A DNA stretch of 12,339 nucleotides from RUG472 sp045224495 (lineage in GTDB: Bacteria > Bacillota > Clostridia > Christensenellales > CAG-138), in NCBI GenBank assembly GCA_045224495.1, contig JBGVAK010000130.1, positions 1-12,339 on the forward strand, given 5' to 3'. The notes under the pieces were generated by a model. The model saw only the letters and a list, made by a program, of their open reading frames with translations. It was not told the DNA's origin and ran no database searches. Below are positions 1 to 5,269 of this stretch, in pieces. Position numbers and translations under genes: made by a program. The first letter of the stretch is position 1. Every line of letters starts with the position of its first letter.

Positions 1-74
1 TGGAGCAGGTAACGGGACTCGAACCCGTGATCTCAGCTTGGAAGGCTAATGTGTTACCGCTACACTATACCTGC
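1..74 (-). tRNA. tRNA-Gly (anticodon TCC)
   Basis: Read on the minus strand this gives a full cloverleaf with encoded CCA. The acceptor 5' strand is GCAGGTA, the anticodon loop CTTCCAA with TCC, and the T-arm ACGGG-TTCGAGT-CCCGT. It is the last tRNA of the cluster within the window; the 3' end coincides with the window edge, so the cluster terminator is not visible. Confidence 0.97.
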
Positions 75-75
75 C

Positions 76-160
<85 letters not shown>

Positions 161-172
161 GCTGCAAGAGGC

Positions 173-248
173 TGGTGACCCGTCGGAGATTCGAACTCCG
201 GACCCTTTGATTAAAAGTCAAATGCTCTGCCAGCTGAGCTAACGGGTC
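173..248 (-). tRNA. tRNA-Lys (anticodon TTT)
   Basis: Canonical 76-nt tRNA with encoded CCA. The acceptor GACCCGT pairs with ACGGGTC, the T-arm is CGGAG/CTCCG, and the anticodon loop is CTTTTAA. A37 follows a T36, so this tRNA reads ANN codons and is an expected substrate for the t6A37 modification made by the Tsa proteins encoded nearby. Confidence 0.97.
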
Positions 249-252
249 AGGT

Positions 253-328
253 TGGCTGGGGTGGCGGGATTTGAACCTGCGCATACAAGAGTCAAAGTCT
301 TGTGCCTTAACCGCTTGGCGACACCCCA
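253..328 (-). tRNA. tRNA-Gln (anticodon TTG)
   Basis: The acceptor 5' strand TGGGGTG pairs with CACCCCA, followed by G and encoded CCA. The anticodon loop is CTTTGAC on a CAAGA/TCTTG stem. The T-stem contains an A·C opposition at 51:63 (positions 278 and 266). Otherwise the molecule looks functional. Confidence 0.96.
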
Positions 329-333
329 CCGCT

Positions 334-447
334 GTTCATCCGAAAAAAATGGGGTGGGCGACGGGATTCGAACCCACGACCTTCAGAGCCACAATCTGAC
401 ATTCTAACCAGGCTGAACTACGCCCACCATATGTTTTTCGGATGAAC
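334..447. repeat. 14-bp perfect inverted repeat framing tRNA-His
   Basis: Positions 334–347 (gttcatccgaaaaa) are the exact reverse complement of 434–447. The two arms lie on either side of the tRNA-His gene, which starts 3 nt beyond the left arm and ends 5 nt before the right arm. In the minus-strand transcript they could pair into a 14-bp helix enclosing the tRNA, with a run of seven U directly after its CCA end. It could act as a processing stem, or it could be the trace of an insertion or duplication. Confidence 0.9.
350..428 (-). tRNA. tRNA-His (anticodon GTG)
   Basis: The anticodon loop TTGTGGC carries GTG. The acceptor GTGGGCG pairs with CGCCCAC, followed by C73 and CCA. The extra G-1 typical of tRNA-His is encoded at position 428 opposite C73. 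It is a GUN-anticodon tRNA and so an expected substrate of Tgt (queuosine at position 34), whose gene lies about 2.3 kb upstream on the same strand. The gene is framed by a perfect 14-bp inverted repeat, described separately. Confidence 0.97.
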
Positions 448-468
448 ATCCCCCGTATACGCTTGCGC

Positions 469-491
469 TCGCCGGGCCTTCCTCCCGGCGA
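469..491 (-). other. Stem-loop between tRNA-Arg and tRNA-His
   Basis: An 8-bp GC-rich stem (469–476 with 484–491) has a 7-nt loop and lies just downstream of tRNA-Arg in the direction of transcription. No U-run follows, so it is not a convincing intrinsic terminator. A processing or pausing hairpin in the tRNA precursor is more likely. Confidence 0.5.
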
Positions 492-502
492 ACGCCGCGC
501 CA

Positions 503-579
503 TGGCGCGTCTGCAGGGATTCGAACCCTGGACCTACGGCTTAGAAGGCCGTTGCTCTATCCTGCTGAGCTACAGGCGC
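503..579 (-). tRNA. tRNA-Arg (anticodon TCT)
   Basis: First tRNA after the promoter. The anticodon loop CTTCTAA sits on an ACGGC/GCCGT stem, the T-arm is CAGGG-TTCGAAT-CCCTG, and a GCCA end is encoded. A37 makes it an expected t6A substrate. The acceptor stem contains a C·A opposition at 4:69 (positions 576 and 510); CAGGCGC would be expected where CAGACGC is seen. Confidence 0.95.
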
Positions 580-600
580 ATTCAGGAGTTCCAGTCACAC

Positions 601-629
601 ATTTTAACAAGGAATGGCGCTCCTGTCAA
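601..629 (-). promoter_or_regulatory. Sigma-70 promoter of the tRNA cluster
   Basis: On the minus strand there is a perfect -35 TTGACA (629–624), a 17-bp spacer and TAAAAT as -10 (606–601). This predicts a start near 594, about 15 nt before tRNA-Arg. The stretch upstream of -35 (about 635–660) is A/T-rich, as in an UP element. It lies between the end of the SEC-C gene and the first tRNA, so the tRNAs need not depend on read-through from the tgt operon. Confidence 0.85.
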
Positions 630-656
630 CTCATTTCTTAGAATATAGAAAGATTT

Positions 657-1163
657 TTATTTGTTCTTCCCGCAGCAGTTCTTGTACTTTTTGCCGCTGC
701 CGCAGGGGCAGGGATCGTTGCGGCCCACCTGGACGGGAGCCACGAAGATCTTGGAGGCGCGGTAGGCCTTGGTGATCTCGTGCCGCTTCTCCTCGGACAG
801 GACGTCGTTCCACTCCGGCAGGTTGAAGAGCCAGTCGGCCTTGGCTTCATGCATGTTGAAGAAGAGCTTCTCAAAGTCGAAGTTCAGGGTGACTTCGCTG
901 TCCTCTGTCAAAGCCTCCAGGTCCTTTTCGCCGTCGGCAAAGGAGGAGTTGGCGCCGTCGAGGTAGCCCACGAAGGCCACGCTGTCCATGCCCACCTGCT
1001 CAGCCAAAGCTTTCACCGTGCCCGCGAGGGGCTTGTCGTGGCTCAGGAGGACCTGCTTATAGACCTCGGTCTCCTGGGCGAAGTAGTTGTTCCAATACTG
1101 CTGATAGGCGGCGTCGCTCTGCAGATTCTCCGCCCGGGCTTTCCAATCGCTGTACAGACTCAT
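657..1163 (-). CDS. SEC-C motif protein of unknown function
   Basis: This 168-residue soluble protein ends in a SEC-C motif (about residues 146–165: P-C-P-C-G-S-G-K-K-Y-K-x-C-C). That is the same Cys-rich zinc-binding tail found at the SecA C-terminus and on many small proteins. The N-terminal 140 residues are acidic, probably helical, and show no motif I recognise. The ATG at 1163 follows AAAGGAG at good spacing. The gene begins 26 nt after rimI stops and is probably the last gene of the tgt–tsaE–tsaB–rimI operon. A ribosome- or translation-linked role would suit this context, but that is inference only; no enzymatic residues are evident. No intrinsic terminator is visible between its stop and the tRNA promoter. 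Confidence 0.9.
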   Translation of the reverse strand: MSLYSDWKARAENLQSDAAYQQYWNNYFAQETEVYKQVLLSHDKPLAGTVKALAEQVGMDSVAFVGYLDGANSSFADGEKDLEALTEDSEVTLNFDFEKLFFNMHEAKADWLFNLPEWNDVLSEEKRHEITKAYRASKIFVAPVQVGRNDPCPCGSGKKYKNCCGKNK

Positions 1164-1189
1164 GTTTCGACTCCTTTTTCAAGATCGGT

Positions 1190-1681
1190 TTATTGTAGAA
1201 TGAATTTGTCCTTTAGGCAAGCGTTTTTTTCCAGGGTCTCGCCCATACTGTCGTTCCAGAGGAGATAGGCCCCTTCCCCCGTGTCCTCGTAGTACCGCTT
1301 GCGGAACCCCTGCTTCTCGAAATCGAAGCTGTAGTACAGGTTCTGGGCCACCCGGTTGGTCTCCCGGACCTCCAGCGTCATCCGCTCGGCGCCCCGCTCA
1401 TGGGCCGCCTGCATCATGCCGTAGAGGAGGTAGCGGCCCAAATGCTCCCCCCGCTTCTCCGGGGCGATGGCGATGTTGGTGATGTGCGCTTCGTCGAAGA
1501 GGAGCCACATGCCGCCGTAGCCCACGACGCGGCCCTCCTCCTCCCCCACGTAATAGCGGGCCACATCGTTGTGGAGCTCCCCCAGCAACGACAGCTTGGA
1601 CCAGGGGGAGCGGAAGCTCTGGACCTCGATCTCATAGACCCGGGGGACGTCCCGCTTGGTCATGGGCCGGACCGTCATCAT
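1190..1681 (-). CDS. rimI: Ribosomal protein S18-alanine N-acetyltransferase (GNAT)
   Basis: A 163-residue GNAT acetyltransferase. In this family RimI transfers acetyl from acetyl-CoA to the N-terminal Ala of ribosomal protein S18. The acetyl-CoA-binding motif A lies at about residues 68–86 (ITNIAIAPEKRG-x-x-LG). The RimI-type segment LEVRxxNxxAxxLY follows at 103–116, with the substrate-end Tyr pair at 130–131. A His replaces the middle Gly of the usual RGxGxG loop, a tolerated position. About 18 residues extend past the core. The start overlaps the tsaB stop by 4 nt (ATGA), so translation is probably coupled. The tsaB–rimI pairing is a classical arrangement and strengthens the RimI call over other GNATs. 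In many genomes tsaD follows; here it does not. Confidence 0.92.
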   Translation of the reverse strand: MMTVRPMTKRDVPRVYEIEVQSFRSPWSKLSLLGELHNDVARYYVGEEEGRVVGYGGMWLLFDEAHITNIAIAPEKRGEHLGRYLLYGMMQAAHERGAERMTLEVRETNRVAQNLYYSFDFEKQGFRKRYYEDTGEGAYLLWNDSMGETLEKNACLKDKFILQ

Positions 1682-2280
1682 AGCCGCTGCTTCCTTTCCG
1701 CCTGGGAAGGCCTAAGATACAGAGGGCTGGCCGTCCTCTCCCCTGCCCGGCCTGCGGCCATACGGGCGATGCTGCCTGCAAGAGGCAAAGCGCCGTCCGC
1801 GCCTGGAAAGCCGGTGCCGGTGAGGGCAGCACCTTGAGGCAATGTTTGCAAAAAGGGCTCGATCTCTATGGCGCAGGGCGGGATCAGGGCCGTGCCGTCG
1901 GGGGCGTAGAGGGCCCCGTAGCCGTTGCCGTTTCTCGCGTCGACGATAGCCGCCACCGGCGCGCCGCCGCCCAGCAGCGGCCAAGCCAGGGCCTCCAAAG
2001 CGTTCACGGAGATGACGGGCAAGCCCAGGGCCAGGGCCATGGCGTTGCCGTGGCAGACGCCGATGCGGACCCCCGTGAAGGAGCCGGGGCCCACGTCCAC
2101 GGCGAGGGCGGTCAGGTCGGAGGGGACGAGGCCCGCCTCCGCCAGCAGTTCGTCCACCGCCGGCATGACGGTCTCCTCGTGCCGGAGGGGGCTTTCGATC
2201 CGCTTTTCCCGGCAGCCGTCGTCCGTCAGCAGGGCCACGGAAGCCACCCGATCCGTAGTCTCCAAAGCGAGGATGTTCAT
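1678..2280 (-). CDS. tsaB: t6A37 biosynthesis protein TsaB (YeaZ)
   Basis: A 200-residue ASKHA-fold protein. It pairs with TsaD and, with TsaE, forms the complex that moves threonylcarbamoyl onto A37 of tRNAs reading ANN codons. The N-terminus MNILALETT and the block GPGSFTGVRIG (residues 64–74) are hallmarks of TsaB, as is the C-terminal PLYLRPSQAE. TsaB itself is a catalytically silent paralogue of TsaD. It overlaps tsaE by 4 nt upstream and rimI by 4 nt downstream, which points to one coupled transcript. TsaD and TsaC, both needed for t6A, are not in this window and must be encoded elsewhere if the pathway is complete. Two predicted substrate tRNAs, Lys-TTT and Arg-TCT, lie about 1.5 kb downstream. 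Confidence 0.96.
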   Translation of the reverse strand: MNILALETTDRVASVALLTDDGCREKRIESPLRHEETVMPAVDELLAEAGLVPSDLTALAVDVGPGSFTGVRIGVCHGNAMALALGLPVISVNALEALAWPLLGGGAPVAAIVDARNGNGYGALYAPDGTALIPPCAIEIEPFLQTLPQGAALTGTGFPGADGALPLAGSIARMAAGRAGERTASPLYLRPSQAERKQRL

Positions 2281-2726
2281 AGCGCTTTCACCAGCCCTTC
2301 GTACCGTTCTCCCCGGGGCAGCAGCCGCACGGTCCGCGCGTCGGCGCCGCTGCCCACGATCTCGATATCCAGTCTATCCCTGGGCAGAGCATCGGGCACC
2401 CGGTCCGCCCACTCCATGAGGATCAGACCGCCCCGATCCATATAGTCCTCAAAGCCCATGGCATACAGCTCGTCTTCGTCCGCCAGGCGATAGGCGTCGA
2501 AGTGGAAAAGAGGCGGCGCCGTGGGGTACTCCTGGACGATGGTGAAGGTGGGGCTGCTCAGATGGTCCAGGCCCAGGGCGCGGCCCGCGCCGCGGGAAAG
2601 GACGGTCTTCCCCGCCCCCAGGTCCCCGTAGAGGGCCACGAAGCCGCCACGAGGCAGGGCCTGGGCGATGCGCATTCCCAGAGCTTCCATGTCTCCTTCG
2701 GTTTTCAGCGTCAGCGTCCGTTCCAT
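2277..2726 (-). CDS. tsaE: t6A37 biosynthesis ATPase TsaE (YjeE)
   Basis: A 149-residue P-loop ATPase that cycles with the TsaBD complex during t6A synthesis. Walker A is GDLGAGKT (residues 34–41), the family block SSPTFTIVQEY follows at about 57–67, and HFDAYR lies at 75–80. The late acidic motif MEWADRV (104–110) is also typical of TsaE. The length fits the family. The start chosen is the ATG at 2726, which overlaps the tgt stop as TGATG. The same frame stays open upstream inside tgt, but that extension is low-complexity Arg/Pro/Gly sequence and is not real. The gene overlaps tsaB by 4 nt downstream. Confidence 0.95.
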   Translation of the reverse strand: MERTLTLKTEGDMEALGMRIAQALPRGGFVALYGDLGAGKTVLSRGAGRALGLDHLSSPTFTIVQEYPTAPPLFHFDAYRLADEDELYAMGFEDYMDRGGLILMEWADRVPDALPRDRLDIEIVGSGADARTVRLLPRGERYEGLVKAL

Positions 2727-3841
2727 CAGAACAGCTTGACCTCCAGAAGTTCCCTGGCAAAATCGCCGAACCGGTCCTCCGCGATGGCCTGGCGGATGTC
2801 CGCCATGAGCCGCACGGAGAAGCGGATGTTGTGCATGGTGATAAGGGTGCCGGAGAGGATCTCCTCCGCCTTGATCAGGTGCCGGATATAGGCCCGGGAG
2901 AAGTTGTGGCAGGCGTAGCAGTCGCAGCCCTCCTCGATGGGTGAGAAATCCTCGGCATAGGTCTGGTTCCGCAGCATGATCCGCCCCTTGCGGGTGAGCG
3001 CCAGGCCGTTGCGGGCCGCCCGGGTCTGGAGCACACAGTCGAACATATCGATGCCCCGGAGCACACCTTCGATGAGGCAGTCGGGGCTCCCCACGCCCAT
3101 GAGGTACCGGGGCTTGTTCTCCGGCATATAGGGCCGGATGGCGTCCAGCATCTCGTACATCTTCTCCTTGGGCTCGCCCACGGACAGGCCCCCGATGCCG
3201 TAGCCGGGGAAGTCCATAGAAGCCAACGTCTTGGCGCTTTCGATGCGCAGGTCCTCGTAGACACAGCCCTGGACGATGCCGAAAAGGGCCTGGTCGGGCC
3301 GGGTGTGGACCTCCCGGCAGCGCTCCGCCCAGCGGTGGGTCCGGTCCATGGCCTTCACGGCGTAGCGGTAATCCGCCGTGCCGGGGGCGCACTCGTCGAA
3401 GCACATGGCGATGTCCGCGCCCAGGGCCTGCTCCACCGCCATGACGCTTTCGGGCGTAAAGAGGTGCTTGCTGCCGTCGATGTGGGAACGGAACAGGACG
3501 CCGTCCTCGTGGATATCTCCCTTCTTAGCCAGGGAGAAGACCTGAAAGCCGCCGCTGTCCGTCAGGATGGGCCTGTTCCAGTGCATGAATCTGTGGAGGC
3601 CTCCCGCCTGCTCCACCAGCTTGTGGCCAGGCCTGAGGTACAGGTGGTAGGTGTTGGAGAGGATGATGGATGCCCCCGTCTCCTCCACGTCCCGGGGCGT
3701 CATGGCCTTCACCGTGGCCTGAGTGCCCACGGGCATGTACACGGGGGTGTCGATGTCCCCGTGGGGGGTGTGGAGACGGCCCAGCCTTGCGCCGGTCTGC
3801 CTGTCCACGTGCAGTACTTCAAATTTGAAATTCTCGTTCAT
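2726..3841 (-). CDS. tgt: Queuine tRNA-ribosyltransferase (tRNA-guanine transglycosylase)
   Basis: A 371-residue TIM-barrel enzyme that swaps guanine-34 of tRNA-Asp/Asn/His/Tyr for preQ1, the step before QueA. The general-base segment LTDSGGFQVFS has D95, the substrate block GIVQG lies at 188–192, and the nucleophile D268 lies in DMFDC. The zinc site is C306, C308, C311 and H337. A usually invariant Pro after DCVL is Gln272 here (DCVLQTR). The start is the ATG at 3841, which follows GAGGG and aligns with family N-termini; an in-frame TTG at 3871 would add ten residues of no family resemblance. Tgt and TsaE share one base. The upstream spacer holds a promoter and a terminator, so expression may be attenuated. 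The partner gene queA lies beyond the cyclic-nucleotide cassette. Confidence 0.96.
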   Translation of the reverse strand: MNENFKFEVLHVDRQTGARLGRLHTPHGDIDTPVYMPVGTQATVKAMTPRDVEETGASIILSNTYHLYLRPGHKLVEQAGGLHRFMHWNRPILTDSGGFQVFSLAKKGDIHEDGVLFRSHIDGSKHLFTPESVMAVEQALGADIAMCFDECAPGTADYRYAVKAMDRTHRWAERCREVHTRPDQALFGIVQGCVYEDLRIESAKTLASMDFPGYGIGGLSVGEPKEKMYEMLDAIRPYMPENKPRYLMGVGSPDCLIEGVLRGIDMFDCVLQTRAARNGLALTRKGRIMLRNQTYAEDFSPIEEGCDCYACHNFSRAYIRHLIKAEEILSGTLITMHNIRFSVRLMADIRQAIAEDRFGDFARELLEVKLF

Positions 3842-3850
3842 ATCCGTTCC

Positions 3851-3934
3851 CTCAATCAAACAGACACGCAACTGCCTGTCCCTCGGTAAACGCCGATCCC
3901 TGTCGGCGGACGCTTGCCAATCTGCTCAATCAAA
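3851..3934. repeat. 10-bp direct repeat in the tgt leader
   Basis: The sequence CTCAATCAAA occurs at 3851–3860 and 3925–3934, 74 bp apart (TTTGATTGAG in the transcript). One copy immediately precedes and overlaps the tgt ribosome-binding region; the other overlaps the U-tract of the upstream terminator. Between them lies a 6-bp hairpin (3891–3896 with 3903–3908). The function is unknown and chance is possible. Confidence 0.5.
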
Positions 3935-3992
3935 AACGGCATGGCCCATATGAGAAAGCCATGCCGTCACGATCCTTGCTCTTCGTTTCCAT
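3930..3992 (-). CDS. Possible 20-codon leader ORF spanning the tgt terminator
   Basis: An ATG at 3992 opens 20 codons that read through both arms of the terminator hairpin and stop with TGA at the end of its U-tract. It begins about 8 nt after the predicted transcription start, with only a weak AGG at short spacing as ribosome binding site. The codons include GAT, GAC and TAT, which are read by queuosine tRNAs, but there is no run of them. The placement is what a translation-coupled attenuator would need, but an ORF this short can arise by chance. Confidence 0.25.
   Translation of the reverse strand: METKSKDRDGMAFSYGPCRF
3931..3967 (-). terminator. Intrinsic terminator or attenuator upstream of tgt
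   Basis: A perfect 10-bp stem (ACGGCATGGC at 3936–3945 with GCCATGCCGT at 3958–3967) has a 12-nt loop. In the minus-strand transcript it is followed by UUUU-GAUU. It would end transcripts arriving from the two CNB genes. Because a promoter lies only about 40 bp upstream of it (4007–4035), it may also act as an attenuator in the tgt leader. No terminator-like U-run exists on the plus strand. Confidence 0.75.
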
Positions 3993-4006
3993 CTGGCCTA
4001 TTCCGT

Positions 4007-4035
4007 ATTATACGGCCGGGACCATCAAATTGCAA
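4007..4035 (-). promoter_or_regulatory. Predicted promoter of the tgt operon
   Basis: On the minus strand TTGCAA (4035–4030), a 17-bp spacer and a perfect TATAAT (4012–4007) predict a start near 4000. A 13-bp palindrome CCGTA-tta-TACGG (4003–4015) overlaps the -10 box and could be an operator. The remaining spacer, 4036–4132, holds no gene; it contains a 7-bp inverted repeat, CCCGAAC (4069–4075) with GTTCGGG (4115–4121), of unknown role just beyond the CNB stop codon. Confidence 0.65.
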
Positions 4036-4132
4036 CCTTGTTTGCGTCAGCCGCAGTCAGCGCCCGTCCCCGAACCTCCGATGAGGCAGAGCCGCTAAAC
4101 GAGGCATGACCGCCGTTCGGGTTCTGAAAGAA

Positions 4133-4594
4133 TCAATGCCAGTGGAGCCAATAGTCCATGGCGTACCGTTCCATCTCGATCCAGGCGGCATCCATCGTAT
4201 CCGGATCCATAGTATCCAGCGACTCATGCTCGCTGACTGACCGGCAAACTGCGATGTATTTTTCATTCGTTTCGCGTATGCGCTGACTCAGCAGCCTCAT
4301 GATCCGCAACAGCTTTTCCGGCTTGTCCCGGAAGTACGTTTTCAGTTCTTCCTCTTTGATCTCCGTGAGAACGGTCTCCTCCAGGGCAACGGCAGTCGCC
4401 GACCTCGGAAAGTATTCGATCATACCCATCTCTCCAAAGATCTGGCCCTCTCCAAGCTCCGCGATCTTGGTCTCTGTATCGGTCCCGTAGTTGCTGAAAA
4501 TACCGACCTTGCCGCTGACGATATCGAACATGCTTTCAGCAAAGTCTTTCTGCCGGAAAATTATCTCACCGGAATGAAGTGTCAATGTATTCAT
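4133..4594 (-). CDS. Stand-alone cyclic-nucleotide-binding protein (second of pair)
   Basis: A 153-residue protein made almost entirely of one Crp-type cNMP-binding beta-roll (about residues 5–115). The phosphate-binding cassette reads FGEMGMIEYFPRSATA, keeping the Glu and Arg that contact the ribose and the cyclic phosphate. After the C-helix there is no helix-turn-helix, membrane segment or enzyme domain. Instead there is a roughly 35-residue acidic tail ending in aromatic residues (YWLHWH). It is a clear paralogue of the next gene upstream, starts 17 nt after that gene's stop, and has its own GGGGAG site. It is probably a receptor or sensor subunit for the nucleotide made by the cyclase in the same cassette. 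Its target is unknown. Composition is less GC-rich than the flanking operons. Confidence 0.9.
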   Translation of the reverse strand: MNTLTLHSGEIIFRQKDFAESMFDIVSGKVGIFSNYGTDTETKIAELGEGQIFGEMGMIEYFPRSATAVALEETVLTEIKEEELKTYFRDKPEKLLRIMRLLSQRIRETNEKYIAVCRSVSEHESLDTMDPDTMDAAWIEMERYAMDYWLHWH

Positions 4595-4611
4595 GGTATC
4601 GCTCTCCCCAA

Positions 4612-5091
4612 TTAATAGAACAGATCAAAATGAAAATCACGATAGGCTCGGCAAAGCTCCTGTATGCGTTCTTTCAGGGAAGGACTCCTTTTCTTTCCGC
4701 TCTTCTCCGTCTCGACCGCATCGTACACCGTATGGCAAGCCTCCGTATACGCCTTGGTCGTCATACGCAGCCGATTGCACATCTGCTGCATGACGTCGAG
4801 TATCACATAAGGATTCTCTTCAAAAAACGCCAGAAAGCTTTCCTCGGAAATCGTCGTCAGCATCGTGTCCTTTTCCAGCACGACCACGGTGGCAGATCGG
4901 GGCGCATGATCCAGCAGCCCCATCTCTCCAAACACCTTGCCGCTGTCGAGCATGGCGATTTGTGTTTCATTCTTGCCGCCGTAATCATGATATATCCCCA
5001 CCATGCCGGTTTCGATCTGATACATGCAGTCGCCCGGATCCCCTTCACGGAAAACGACTGTGTTGCGGCGGTAGATCTTCGTGTCGCTCAT
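4612..5091 (-). CDS. Stand-alone cyclic-nucleotide-binding protein (first of pair)
   Basis: A 159-residue protein with one cNMP-binding domain (about residues 5–115) and binding cassette FGEMGLLDHAPRSATV, again with the key Glu and Arg. A short stretch rich in Lys and Arg (EKSGKKRSPSLKERI) leads to a C-terminal helix ending in FHFDLFY. No DNA-binding or effector domain follows. The start is the ATG at 5091 behind GGAGG. The frame is open further upstream, but that part overlaps the divergent promoters and the hydrolase gene and is not credible. It is the first gene of a two-gene minus-strand unit driven from the 178-bp divergent region. It resembles regulatory-subunit-like or Crp-like receptors that have lost the output domain. 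The ligand could be cAMP, cGMP or another cNMP. Confidence 0.92.
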   Translation of the reverse strand: MSDTKIYRRNTVVFREGDPGDCMYQIETGMVGIYHDYGGKNETQIAMLDSGKVFGEMGLLDHAPRSATVVVLEKDTMLTTISEESFLAFFEENPYVILDVMQQMCNRLRMTTKAYTEACHTVYDAVETEKSGKKRSPSLKERIQELCRAYRDFHFDLFY

Positions 5092-5143
5092 ATAGTATCC
5101 TCCATTTCCACTGCACACAGCGATGCGCATATATTCCGTAAAT

Positions 5144-5172
5144 AGGATATCATATAGGATCGAATTATTCAA
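5144..5172 (-). promoter_or_regulatory. Promoter of the two CNB genes
   Basis: On the minus strand TTGAAT (5172–5167), a 17-bp spacer and TATCCT (5149–5144) with an upstream TG (extended -10) form a reasonable sigma-70 promoter. The start would be near 5137, about 45 nt before the ATG. The 7-mer ATAGGAT occurs at 5142–5148 and 5154–5160, 12 bp apart, across the -10 region. An 8-bp palindrome, ATGCGCAT, lies at 5123–5130 in the early leader. Confidence 0.6.
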
Positions 5173-5210
5173 GGAACGTCGAAAAAAAATTTTCACAGCG
5201 ACAAAAAAAG

Positions 5211-5240
5211 TTGAAACGGTGGCCTCTGTGGTAGTATAAA
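5211..5240 (+). promoter_or_regulatory. Promoter of the hydrolase–cyclase operon
   Basis: TTGAAA (5211–5216), an 18-bp spacer and TATAAA (5235–5240) lie 29 bp before the ATG. Two A-tracts, A8 at 5182–5189 and A7 at 5203–5209, lie just upstream with centres about 20 bp apart. That is two helical turns, so they may bend the DNA or act as an UP element. Confidence 0.65.
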
Positions 5241-5269
5241 TATAATAGTAAACCGCAAGGAGGACGCAG

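Noticed and set aside
2277..3404. A 375-residue reading frame that includes tsaE at its end
   Set aside because: The part above 2726 is an alternative frame of tgt with biased Arg/Pro/Gly composition. TsaE homology begins at the ATG at 2726.
3842..3871. TTG start for tgt at 3871
   Set aside because: It adds ten residues unlike family N-termini. The ATG at 3841 has GAGGG at good spacing.
3930..4000. preQ1 riboswitch upstream of tgt
   Set aside because: A preQ1 switch before tgt would make sense, but the leader lacks the A-rich tail and the short C-rich loop I would expect of preQ1-I. Only a plain hairpin terminator is visible. A covariance-model search would be decisive.
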